Shown here: piece by piece, positions 1 to 6,495 of the stretch
Layout of the letters: each line of letters opens with the position of its first letter
Position numbering within the stretch: position 1 is the first letter of the stretch
DNA from: Pseudomonadota bacterium
GTDB lineage: Bacteria; SAR324; NAC60-12
Length of the DNA stretch: 6,495 bases
Reading direction: 5' to 3'
Assembly: GCA_014381795.1 (NCBI GenBank)
Contig: JACNKY010000333.1
Location: forward strand, 1-6,495
Program-made: the position numbers and the translations under genes
The notes under the pieces: model-generated
The model's input: the letters and a program-made list of their open reading frames with translations, nothing else
What the model was told of the DNA's origin: nothing
Databases searched by the model: none

Positions 1-423
<423 letters not shown>

Positions 424-717
424 TCAAGCACTGGGAAATTTAATTTTTGAATCTTCAGGAAGCGGGCTGAAAAGCACGAGCGTTTTTCCAATAACCTGAA
501 CTACTTCAATCTCCGTCTGTTTGGAAATTTCTTCAGCACATTCTTTTTTTGACAAAGGACAACTGTCCAGAACCTTGCATTTGATTAACTCATGATCAAG
601 CAATTGGGATTCAATCTCACGTCTGGTTTCCGGAGAAAGACCCTGTTTCCCAAGGTTCACCAGAGGTTTAAGAGGATGCGCCAAAGCACGCAAATGTCTT
701 TTTTGTTTTCCTGTCAT
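424..717 (-). CDS. yhbY: YhbY-family ribosome-associated RNA-binding protein (CRM domain)
   Basis: This 97-residue protein is a single CRS1-YhbY (CRM) domain, about the usual bacterial length. The family binds RNA and associates with pre-50S ribosomal particles, so a role in large-subunit assembly is expected. Visible features are a basic N-terminus (TGKQKRHLRALAHPLKP), the KH-like GxxG loop as GKQG at residues 23-26, the helix following it (SPETRREIESQLLDHELIK), and the typical closing strand VVQVIGKTLVLFSPLPE. The ATG at 717 lies three bases beyond the gatC stop; AGGA at the end of gatC may act as its ribosome binding site, though at a long distance. The C-terminus is odd: the frame stays open past the TGA as far as the metG start. 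Domain assignment is strong; the exact end is slightly uncertain. Confidence 0.9.
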   Translation of the reverse strand: MTGKQKRHLRALAHPLKPLVNLGKQGLSPETRREIESQLLDHELIKCKVLDSCPLSKKECAEEISKQTEIEVVQVIGKTLVLFSPLPEDSKIKFPSA

Positions 718-720
718 TTT

Positions 721-1014
721 TTAATTTCCTTGATCAATCACTCGCGGTACTTTGAAAAATCCATTTTCCAGATACGAACTAAACTGTTCTGGAGCAACTG
801 GAGATTTCTCCATCTTATCTTCACGGATTCCATGCAAATGACTTTCATCCGCTTCTGTTGCTGTTTCTGGAATATCTGCGGTTTTCAACAATTCAAAATA
901 ATCCAGAATCCCTGAAAACTGTTCTGCAAAAACTTCCGTTTCTTTGTCGGTCAATTCCAATGATGAAAGCCGCGCTATCTTACGAACTTCCTCTGTGCTG
1001 AAGCTGGTTGTCAT
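721..1014 (-). CDS. gatC: Asp-tRNA(Asn)/Glu-tRNA(Gln) amidotransferase subunit C
   Basis: GatC is the small subunit of the GatCAB amidotransferase. The enzyme converts Glu-tRNA(Gln), and in many bacteria Asp-tRNA(Asn), to the correct amide form, and GatC wraps around and stabilises GatA. The 97-residue length is standard. The N-terminal helical signature EEVRKIARLSSLEL (residues 8-21), the middle helix EQFSGILDYFELL, the IRED motif followed by a short linker, and the C-terminal FFKVPRVID are all typical. The ATG at 1014 overlaps the fabZ stop as ATGA with no clear Shine-Dalgarno sequence of its own, so translation is probably coupled to fabZ. No gatA or gatB is in the window; they must lie elsewhere. 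Its presence implies the organism makes at least one of Gln-tRNA or Asn-tRNA indirectly. Confidence 0.93.
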   Translation of the reverse strand: MTTSFSTEEVRKIARLSSLELTDKETEVFAEQFSGILDYFELLKTADIPETATEADESHLHGIREDKMEKSPVAPEQFSSYLENGFFKVPRVIDQGN

Positions 1015-1445
1015 GACGGTTGCAGCATTAATTTTACTTCTGCCTGAGCCGCCAGTTTACCGTCTACACTCGCCTTGCCTTCAAATACCCAAAAATTACG
1101 ACGCTGATTACTCAAGGTAGTTTCAAGGATCAGCTGATCTCCAGGAACCACCGGCACCCTGAATTTGGCATTATTGATTCCGGCAAAGAACACAATACTT
1201 CCGGATTCTGCATCACCTTTTCCCGAATCAATTACAATCCCAGCAGTTTGCGCTAATGCTTCGATAATCATCACGCCCGGAAACACAGCCTGCTGCGGAA
1301 AATGCCCTTGAAAAACTGCCTCATTTCCGGAAATATTTTTTAAGGCCTGACAATATTCACCGGGGCGTACCTCCAGTACACGGTCCAAAAGCAAAAAAGG
1401 ATAACGGTGCGGTAGAATTTTTTTTATTTCTTCTAAATTCAACAT
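1011..1445 (-). CDS. fabZ: 3-hydroxyacyl-[acyl-carrier-protein] dehydratase FabZ
   Basis: FabZ removes water from beta-hydroxyacyl-ACP to give trans-2-enoyl-ACP in the fatty acid elongation cycle in the cytoplasm. The 144-residue protein is a single hot-dog fold of normal length. It has the N-terminal signature IKKILPHRYPFLLLDRV (residues 7-23) and the active-site segment GHFPQQAVFPGVMIIEALAQ, with catalytic His48 and Glu62. The usual proline three residues after HFP is replaced by alanine (HFPQQA rather than HFPxxP), a minor departure. I chose the ATG at 1445 rather than the in-frame TTG one codon upstream, because the ATG has a strong AGGAGGA five bases before it. The gene overlaps the stop of the OmpH-like gene by one base (TGATG) and overlaps gatC by four. 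FabZ next to a Skp-like gene recalls the envelope clusters of Gram-negatives, but no lpx gene is present here. Confidence 0.95.
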   Translation of the reverse strand: MLNLEEIKKILPHRYPFLLLDRVLEVRPGEYCQALKNISGNEAVFQGHFPQQAVFPGVMIIEALAQTAGIVIDSGKGDAESGSIVFFAGINNAKFRVPVVPGDQLILETTLSNQRRNFWVFEGKASVDGKLAAQAEVKLMLQPS

Positions 1446-1969
1446 CAATCTCCTCCTGTCTGTTTGAGTGAATTATAGGCATCGATCACTTTCTGCGTCA
1501 TATCGGTTGTATCCTGTTTCATATACAAAATTATTTGCGCTGCATTTTTTTCAAGTACGAGATCCAGTTTTTCCTTGATCGAAATACTACGGATCACAGT
1601 TTTTAGTTCCTGAAAAATAACCTCGGTAAGACGCCGTTCCTCCAGCCTCATTTCCTGTTCGACTTTTCGAACCTGTTCCCGCAGCTGCTGCTGCCGTGCG
1701 ATTAATTCCTGCTCTTTGGATGCTTTTGCTTTTGCAGTCAACAAAGGATTGTTACGTAAATCGTCAGCTAGTTTACGCAGTTCCGACTCTTCCAGTTTAA
1801 ATTCCTGCTGTTTTTGACGACCTTTGCGTTCGAGAATATTTTTTGATCGAATACCTGCTTCAGACTGATTGAGTGCATCATTCAAATCGACGACCCCAAT
1901 CTCCAACGCAAACGCAGGAGAACTCAGGTAAAAAATTGCTGTCAGTAACAGAGGCAAAAAATGTTTCAT
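1445..1969 (-). CDS. OmpH/Skp-family periplasmic chaperone
   Basis: The 174-residue product looks like a secreted Skp (OmpH) chaperone, which holds unfolded outer-membrane proteins in the periplasm on their way to the BAM complex. A signal peptide is clear: Lys2 and a hydrophobic core from Phe4 to about Leu15, with a likely cleavage after the AFA at residues 19-21. The mature part opens with LEIGVVDLNDALNQSEAG, matching the family's first strand. It continues as a long, highly charged Lys/Glu/Gln/Arg-rich coiled coil (about residues 47-130), the 'tentacle' helices, and closes with a second beta-rich part (LDLVLEKNAAQIILYMKQDTTDMTQKVIDAYN). The ATG at 1969 lacks a good Shine-Dalgarno sequence. 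The gene begins 59 bases after nuoL with no evident terminator between, so it may be partly read from the nuo operon. It runs directly into fabZ. Family identity is good; sequence similarity in this family is low, so the name is left open. Confidence 0.88.
   Translation of the reverse strand: MKHFLPLLLTAIFYLSSPAFALEIGVVDLNDALNQSEAGIRSKNILERKGRQKQQEFKLEESELRKLADDLRNNPLLTAKAKASKEQELIARQQQLREQVRKVEQEMRLEERRLTEVIFQELKTVIRSISIKEKLDLVLEKNAAQIILYMKQDTTDMTQKVIDAYNSLKQTGGD
1451..1457 (-). promoter_or_regulatory. Strong ribosome binding site of fabZ
   Basis: The minus strand reads AGGAGGA followed by a five-base spacer and the ATG at 1445. It lies inside the last codons of the OmpH-like gene. This is the strongest Shine-Dalgarno sequence I found in the window and it decides the fabZ start in favour of ATG over the adjacent TTG. 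Confidence 0.8.
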
Positions 1970-2028
1970 GGCTTTTTTTGGCTTAGTTTATCTTTCCCGC
2001 AGAAGAGCTAAAACCCAAGACTTCAGCT

Positions 2029-3930
2029 TTAGGTCACGAACCAGATAATGAGGAAAGTTCCAAGAGTGAAGATGAGGGCATAATTCTGGGTTAACCCGTT
2101 CTGTAAAGGACGGATTGAATTTCCGACCATTCGTGCAATATCCGCAGTTGTGTTGACCGCACGGTCAATCACATTTTGATCAAATAAACGCCAGAGTACG
2201 TGGGTCGAAAAGAGTCGTCCCGGTTGAATAATTAGCGTGTTATAGAGTTCATCAACATACCATTTGTTCAGCGAAAGCTGATAGAGCGTTTCCCATTTGT
2301 TGCGTAAACCCGCTGCAAGGTCAAATCCGGAGTGATAAAGCCGGCTTGCAAAAAACCAGGCTAACAGGGCGAAAGCAACTGAAAACGCCATTAGCGTCCA
2401 CTCCATTGAAACAGATCCATGACCACTTGGAATTTCTGCAAAGAAACCCTGGAAGTAATTTTCCATCCCATTAGGAATTACATGGAAAACATGTGGTACC
2501 CCAAAAAATCCGCCTGTAACTGCAAGTGCAGCCAGAATCATCAGAGGAATTGTCATCGAAAGAGGTGACTCACGTACATGTTCAGCGGTATGTGAATCAA
2601 CCCGTGACTCTCCGTGAAATGTCAAATAAATCATCCTGAACATGTAAAATGCGGTTAAACCTGCAGTCAGAAAACCAACTCCCCAAAGCCAAGGACTACC
2701 TAAAGGAGAACTGTATGCTTTCCAGAGAATTTCGTCTTTACTGAAAAATCCTGAGAAAAAAGGAATTCCGGAAATGGCAAAGGTACCAAGCAGCATAGTC
2801 ATGTAGGTGATTGGTAATTTGTTTTTGAGTGCACCCATTTTGCGCATATCCTGCTCATGATGAACTGCCAGAATGACTGATCCGGAACCTAAAAAGAGAA
2901 GTGCCTTAAAAAATGCATGTGTCATCACATGGAAAACACCTGCACCGAAAGCACCGACGCCCATTGCCAGAAACATGTAGCCCAGTTGGCTGACGGTTGA
3001 ATAAGCCAGAACCCGTTTTATATCCGTCTGCGTGACTGCGATAGTTGCCGCTAAAAGGGCGGTCGCCGTTCCTACGACGGCAATGACATTCATCGTGAAA
3101 GGTGCCAGCACAAACAAGTGACTCAAGCGCGCAACCATGTACAACCCCGCAGTCACCATGGTAGCTGCATGGATCAAAGCGGAAACAGGTGTCGGACCTT
3201 CCATTGCATCCGGTAGCCAGACATAAAGCGGAATTTGCGCGGATTTTCCTGTAGCGCCCAGAAAAAGCAATAAGGTTATTGCTGTTACCAGAGCTCCTCC
3301 ATATTCAAGTTGTGTTGATGCTTCAGCATTGATGGTAGCGAATTCAATTGAACCAAATGCTAAAAAGATCAACATAACTGCCGAGAGCACACCAAAGTCT
3401 CCTATTCGGTTAAAAAGAAAAGCTTTTTTTGCTGCTTCCGCAGCAGAATCTTTCTCAAAATAATAGCCGATCAGCAGGTATGAACAGAGGCCCACACCTT
3501 CCCAGCCTACAAACATTAAGAGAAAACTGTCAGCCAAAACCAGAATCAGCATGAAAAACACAAACAAATTCAAATAGGCAAAAAAGCGGTAGTAACCTGA
3601 TTCACCATCCATGTAACCCACAGAATAAACGTGAATCAAAAATCCGACTCCTGTGATTACTAGAAGATAAAGTCCGGTGAGTTGATCGACTTGGAAATTA
3701 ATACCTGCTTCAAAATTCCCGCTCGCAATCCAAGTGTAAAGGTGCTCCTTGAGCACGTTTCCTTCTGCTTCAAGCATCTGAAAAAACAGTACTAGGGACT
3801 GGGCAAAGGAAAGCGCAATTGCTAACGGTCCCACAAAAGTAACGAAACGGGTTCCGAAACGTTTGCCTAAAAAACCATTCAGCAAAAATCCCAGCAAAGG
3901 GAATGCGGGTACAAGCCAAATTTGTGACAT
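2029..3930 (-). CDS. nuoL: NADH-quinone oxidoreductase subunit L
   Basis: NuoL is the distal antiporter-like subunit of the complex I membrane arm and one of its proton-pumping modules. The 633-residue protein is full length, with many hydrophobic segments, and ends in the long amphipathic lateral helix (around WYVDELYNTLIIQPGRLF) and a final membrane helix (IFTLGTFLIIWFV). Counting from the ATG at 3930, the key residues known in E. coli fall at the same positions: Glu144 (VGWEGVG), Asp178, Lys229 (GATGKSAQIPLYVWLPDAM), His254, His334, His338 and Lys342, with the TM12 lysine at 398 (FSKDE). This agreement favours the ATG over a GTG three codons earlier that overlaps the nuoK stop. The ATG starts two bases after the nuoK stop with only a weak ribosome binding site, so coupling is likely. 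nuoM does not follow; the next gene is the OmpH-like chaperone. Confidence 0.97.
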   Translation of the reverse strand: MSQIWLVPAFPLLGFLLNGFLGKRFGTRFVTFVGPLAIALSFAQSLVLFFQMLEAEGNVLKEHLYTWIASGNFEAGINFQVDQLTGLYLLVITGVGFLIHVYSVGYMDGESGYYRFFAYLNLFVFFMLILVLADSFLLMFVGWEGVGLCSYLLIGYYFEKDSAAEAAKKAFLFNRIGDFGVLSAVMLIFLAFGSIEFATINAEASTQLEYGGALVTAITLLLFLGATGKSAQIPLYVWLPDAMEGPTPVSALIHAATMVTAGLYMVARLSHLFVLAPFTMNVIAVVGTATALLAATIAVTQTDIKRVLAYSTVSQLGYMFLAMGVGAFGAGVFHVMTHAFFKALLFLGSGSVILAVHHEQDMRKMGALKNKLPITYMTMLLGTFAISGIPFFSGFFSKDEILWKAYSSPLGSPWLWGVGFLTAGLTAFYMFRMIYLTFHGESRVDSHTAEHVRESPLSMTIPLMILAALAVTGGFFGVPHVFHVIPNGMENYFQGFFAEIPSGHGSVSMEWTLMAFSVAFALLAWFFASRLYHSGFDLAAGLRNKWETLYQLSLNKWYVDELYNTLIIQPGRLFSTHVLWRLFDQNVIDRAVNTTADIARMVGNSIRPLQNGLTQNYALIFTLGTFLIIWFVT

Positions 3931-3932
3931 AG

Positions 3933-4235
3933 CTACCACTTTAAAATATTAAATTCGTCAATGTTCAACGTTTTACGTGTTCGAAAAATGGAAAGAATTA
4001 TCGAAAGCCCTACCACTGCTTCCGCCGCGGCAACAACGATGATGAAGAAAATGAAGATCACACCGGTCATGGAATCCATACCTCGCGAAAAGGTCACGAA
4101 AGATAAGTTAACCGCATTGAGCATCAGTTCAATGCTCATGAAAATAACAATCACATTACGCCTCAGCATTACACCCAGCACGCCGATGGTAAAAAGGGCT
4201 GCGCTCAACAACAAAATATGTTCAACAGGAATCAT
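3933..4235 (-). CDS. nuoK: NADH-quinone oxidoreductase subunit K
   Basis: NuoK is the small three-helix subunit (Mrp antiporter MrpC-like) in the proton-translocating chain of the complex I membrane arm. The 100-residue length is standard. Three hydrophobic helices are visible at about residues 6-24, 28-49 and 58-83. The two membrane-buried glutamates essential in E. coli are present at the same positions: Glu36 ([11 protein letters not shown]) and Glu72 ([11 protein letters not shown]). The gene starts nine bases after nuoJ. Its stop falls two bases before the nuoL ATG. A good Shine-Dalgarno sequence (AAGGAT) overlaps the nuoJ stop codon. Confidence 0.97.
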   Translation of the reverse strand: MIPVEHILLLSAALFTIGVLGVMLRRNVIVIFMSIELMLNAVNLSFVTFSRGMDSMTGVIFIFFIIVVAAAEAVVGLSIILSIFRTRKTLNIDEFNILKW

Positions 4236-4240
4236 AAAAT

Positions 4241-4246
4241 ATCCTT
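4241..4246 (-). promoter_or_regulatory. Ribosome binding site of nuoK
   Basis: The minus strand reads AAGGAT, then the five bases ATTTT and the nuoK ATG at 4235. Its first two bases overlap the TAA stop of nuoJ, so ribosomes finishing nuoJ are placed to restart on nuoK. Confidence 0.6.
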
Positions 4247-4757
4247 ACTCAAAACGTCGCTTTGCAATCACTACTGCGCCAATGACGGCAACGAGCAGCA
4301 GAACAGCAATAATTTCAAATGACAAAATATAATCGGTAAAAAGTAAACGGCCTATCAAAGCAATCGAGCCAACTTCTTCTACAACCTCAAGAGGATATGC
4401 CCCCTTTGGTCCAAGCTGTAATTCTCCTGCAGTGAAGAGACTGGCAATTTGTACAAATATCCCGAAAGAAAGAAGTCCTGCCAGAATCTTTCCAATCGGC
4501 CATTTATTAGCATACTGATCAGTATCCTTTGAGGAGAGCAGCATCAGCACAAAAAGGAAAAGGACCATAATAGCTCCTGCATAAACCAGAACCTGAATGA
4601 CTGCGACAAATTCTGCATTCAGCATCACATAGATTGCGCCTAAACAAAAAAATGTGCCCACCAGTGAAAGTGCACAATGAATTGGATTTCGCAGGAAAAG
4701 TACACCCAATGCACCAAAAATGCTCAGAACTGCAAAAATGTAAAATATTATTAACAT
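4245..4757 (-). CDS. nuoJ: NADH-quinone oxidoreductase subunit J
   Basis: NuoJ is a membrane-arm subunit at the junction between the quinone module and the antiporter chain. The 170-residue protein is of normal length. It shows five hydrophobic segments (about residues 3-21, 27-46, 51-74, 88-109 and 141-165). The conserved TM3 stretch VLVYAGAIMVLFLFVLML carries Tyr59 and Gly61, the region that forms the pi-bulge implicated in coupling. NPIHCALSLVG in the second segment is also typical. The gene ends in KRRFE, nine bases before nuoK. It begins only 35 bases after the nuoG stop, where other nuo operons carry nuoH and nuoI. The ribosome binding site before the ATG at 4757 is poor (CGAAAG). Confidence 0.95.
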   Translation of the reverse strand: MLIIFYIFAVLSIFGALGVLFLRNPIHCALSLVGTFFCLGAIYVMLNAEFVAVIQVLVYAGAIMVLFLFVLMLLSSKDTDQYANKWPIGKILAGLLSFGIFVQIASLFTAGELQLGPKGAYPLEVVEEVGSIALIGRLLFTDYILSFEIIAVLLLVAVIGAVVIAKRRFE

Positions 4758-4792
4758 CTTTCGTTTACGAAAAAATTACTAGTTCACACAAA

Positions 4793-6424
4793 CTATGTCT
4801 GTGCCTTGACTACTTTCATACCTGAATCTTTTGTCTTCTGTGTAAGTTCTTTGCCAAATCCGCAAATCTCTGCATAACTGAGCCCGGAGAATGCTTTAAC
4901 CTGTTTGGTCATTGCATTAAAAACATCTGCAGAACTACCGTATGAACTTTCCTGTCCGAGCGCTGAAGACAAATCAGCAAGAATCCGCCATTCCGGACGT
5001 GTCCTGCGCAATGCCTGAACAGCAACTTCAGTTGCCTGAACACGTTGATCCTTGTTGGTAAATGTCCCTTCTTTCTCGGAATAATACTGTCCTGGAAGTA
5101 CAACGTCCGCAATCTCGCTCCATGAGTTATGGAATGTGCCCAGGTGCACCACCAGTTGGGCTTTTTTTATTTTTTCCAGAACTTCCACTTCTGCTTCAAA
5201 AGGATTCCCCAGTACAAAGACGACTTTCAGTTCAGCTTCAATTGCTTTTTTAAGTTTTGCGGATTTTGCGTCACCTTTTATTTTGAGGGCAAGAGCACCT
5301 GCACGGTTAGGTGTTTTGTCGGTCGTGATCAGAGTATTGATAAAAAATTCACTTTCACATTGTTCCCATTTTGGCAAGGGGCAAAATGTGTTATCCGCGG
5401 AAAAAATGTCTTTGAGCAGTTTTTGCAGCAAAAATAATTCTTCGTTGCTTGCGTGAGTATCAGTCAGCGCCAGTACTTCCTCCGGCAATGGAGACATATC
5501 ACCTACTCGCTCCGCAATTGCCGCATAGGCTTCTTCCCAAGAAATAGCTTCCAGTTTTCCGTCAACATGACCTAATGGTTGATGAATTCTAGTTTTACGT
5601 TCATTCATCATGCGGTAAGTTAAACGGCCTTCATCGCAGAGCCACCATTTATTAACATTTTGGTTTTCATGTGGTTTGAGCCTAAATATCTCATTGCGGT
5701 CATGCTCTATCGTAATATTGCAACCTGTAGAACAACCTGTACAAATTGAACGATTTTTTTTCAACTTCCAAGCACGCCGCTTAAAGCGGAATTCCTTCTC
5801 CGTGATGGCACCCACCGGACAGATGTCAGCCATATTGCCCTGAAATTTGTTAGTCATGGGCCTGTCGGCATAAGTGTCAACCGTCAACTCATGACCGCGG
5901 TTAAACATCCCGAATTCATTGGTACCGGTTATTTCCCGCGTAAAACGGTCACAGCGTGAGCACTGAATACAGCGATTACGTTCTAATGAGACAAATGTCC
6001 CAATGTCCCGCCAGCCGTTAACTCTTTTGGAATAATCCATTTCCGACTTTCCGGAACCATACTCAAAGGCGTAATCCTGCAGAGTACATTCTCCGGACTG
6101 ATCACAAATTGGACAATCCAGCGGATGATTAACCAGTAAAAACTCGTTGACAAGTTTACGACCCTCTTCGACTTTTGGATTGAGGGTTTCGACCTTCATT
6201 CCTTCAGCAGCATCCATTGAACAGGCTGTTTGCAGTTTTGGTGCAGGACGGCCATTACCAAGATCGACCACATCAACCAGGCACATCCGGCAGGTGGCAA
6301 CTACAGACATTCCGGGATGGTAGCAATAATGAGGAATTATTTTTCCGCAACGCAAAGCCGCGGAAAGAACTTTTTCACCCGGTTCATACTCAACCGGTTC
6401 ACCATCAATTTGAAAGACAGGCAT
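4793..6424 (-). CDS. nuoG: NADH-quinone oxidoreductase subunit G (short form, with N7-type motif)
   Basis: NuoG is the large iron-sulfur subunit of the complex I peripheral arm, passing electrons from NuoF towards the quinone site. Counting from the chosen ATG at 6424, the 543-residue protein has a 2Fe-2S ferredoxin domain with N1b ligands Cys34, Cys45, Cys48 and Cys68. The N5 site follows, with His100, Cys104, Cys107 and Cys113, and then N4 with Cys152, Cys155, Cys158 and Cys202. A fourth motif, C-x2-C-x3-C-x27-C at 228, 231, 235 and 263, matches the N7 cluster of E. coli and Thermus. The molybdopterin-oxidoreductase-like region after it is short (about 280 residues) but keeps the late signature SEKEGTFTNKDQRVQ. 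E. coli NuoG has about 900 residues, so this is a reduced form. Upstream in-frame starts (TTG at 6484, ATG at 6448) lie inside nuoF and are less likely; the chosen ATG follows the nuoF stop by ten bases and gives the usual N-terminus MPVFQIDGEPVEYEPGEKVL. Confidence 0.96.
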   Translation of the reverse strand: MPVFQIDGEPVEYEPGEKVLSAALRCGKIIPHYCYHPGMSVVATCRMCLVDVVDLGNGRPAPKLQTACSMDAAEGMKVETLNPKVEEGRKLVNEFLLVNHPLDCPICDQSGECTLQDYAFEYGSGKSEMDYSKRVNGWRDIGTFVSLERNRCIQCSRCDRFTREITGTNEFGMFNRGHELTVDTYADRPMTNKFQGNMADICPVGAITEKEFRFKRRAWKLKKNRSICTGCSTGCNITIEHDRNEIFRLKPHENQNVNKWWLCDEGRLTYRMMNERKTRIHQPLGHVDGKLEAISWEEAYAAIAERVGDMSPLPEEVLALTDTHASNEELFLLQKLLKDIFSADNTFCPLPKWEQCESEFFINTLITTDKTPNRAGALALKIKGDAKSAKLKKAIEAELKVVFVLGNPFEAEVEVLEKIKKAQLVVHLGTFHNSWSEIADVVLPGQYYSEKEGTFTNKDQRVQATEVAVQALRRTRPEWRILADLSSALGQESSYGSSADVFNAMTKQVKAFSGLSYAEICGFGKELTQKTKDSGMKVVKAQT

Positions 6425-6434
6425 GTAAAACTCG

Positions 6435-6495
6435 TTAAACAGTGGCATAATATTTCCGGAATTCTTCCGGAAATTTTTTAACAAAACTTTGAATC
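6435..6495 (-). CDS. nuoF: NADH-quinone oxidoreductase subunit F, C-terminal end only (partial)
   Basis: A minus-strand frame entering from the right edge reads IQSFVKKFPEEFRKYYATV and stops at a TAA (6435-6437), ten bases before nuoG. The pattern of a short basic helix with K-F-x-x-E-F resembles the extreme C-terminus of NuoF, the NADH- and FMN-binding subunit that normally precedes nuoG. Only 19 codons are visible, so none of the NADH, FMN or N3 cluster sites can be seen. The call rests on this short match and on gene order. Confidence 0.65.
   Translation of the reverse strand, partial: IQSFVKKFPEEFRKYYATV
6453..6473. repeat. Perfect inverted repeat with nine-base arms and a three-base loop
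   Basis: The arms TTTCCGGAA and TTCCGGAAA flank TTC on the plus strand. Each arm itself contains the palindrome TTCCGGAA. On the plus strand the second arm is followed by six T residues (6474-6479), which looks like an intrinsic terminator, but no plus-strand gene ends here. On the minus strand the element lies in the last codons of nuoF, encoding part of KKFPEEFRKY. It may be a coincidence of codon choice, a bidirectional RNA hairpin, or a brake on antisense transcription. Confidence 0.6.

Noticed and set aside
424..426. TGA in yhbY as a reassigned codon
   Set aside because: TGA serves as the natural stop of the OmpH-like gene and fabZ at tight gene junctions, and Trp is encoded by TGG, so genome-wide reassignment is not supported.
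1970..2028. Possible promoter before the OmpH-like gene (TTGGGT, 17 bases, AAAGAT)
   Set aside because: Each hexamer matches the consensus at only about three of six positions, so it is not distinguishable from chance.
3961..4332. Plus-strand open frame of 123 codons
   Set aside because: It is the antisense shadow of nuoK and the end of nuoJ, both of which are strongly supported.
4759..4772. Small hairpin just before the nuoJ start (TTTCG/CGAAA stem)
   Set aside because: A five-base, AT-rich stem is too weak to call a regulatory element without conservation data.
5129..5456. Overlapping plus-strand open frames opposite nuoG
   Set aside because: Several overlapping frames with Phe/Ser-rich composition are typical of antisense shadows of a real gene.

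Overview
The window is a compact stretch of a Gram-negative bacterial chromosome in which every convincing gene lies on the minus strand. Read in the direction of transcription (high to low coordinates), the order is: the last codons of nuoF, then nuoG, nuoJ, nuoK, nuoL, an OmpH/Skp-like periplasmic chaperone gene, fabZ, gatC, a yhbY-type RNA-binding protein gene, and the first 50 codons of metG. Gaps range from overlaps of 1-4 bases to 96 bases. The base composition is moderately AT-rich. The signal peptide on the Skp-like protein and the Skp-FabZ pair, which usually accompanies lipid A genes, indicate an organism with an outer membrane. The protein style suggests a proteobacterial or delta-proteobacterial-like lineage, but no genus can be named from sequence alone.

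The right two thirds (about 2029-6495) encode parts of respiratory complex I (NADH:quinone oxidoreductase). NuoF and NuoG belong to the peripheral NADH-oxidising arm. NuoJ, NuoK and NuoL belong to the membrane proton-pumping arm. All cluster ligands in NuoG and the key charged membrane residues in NuoK and NuoL are intact, so these look functional. The cluster is nevertheless incomplete: nuoH and nuoI are absent between nuoG and nuoJ (only 35 bases apart), and nuoM and nuoN do not follow nuoL.

The middle block (about 424-1969) is a translationally coupled housekeeping set. It comprises an outer-membrane protein chaperone, the fatty-acid dehydratase FabZ, the GatC subunit of the tRNA amidotransferase, and a ribosome-associated YhbY protein. 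Its last member was probably metG.

The left end is anomalous. metG starts normally and carries its HIGH signature, but homology stops abruptly near base 180. From there to base 1 the sequence is repeat-rich and trinucleotide-like, and unlike the rest of the window. The likeliest explanations are a chimeric contig end or a real disruption. In addition, the yhbY frame continues open for 32 codons after its TGA and ends in a stop that overlaps the metG start codon. I see no CRISPR array, phage, insertion sequence, tRNA, rRNA or defence system. The unusual points are the broken complex I cluster, the short NuoG with an extra cluster motif, and the left-end junction.
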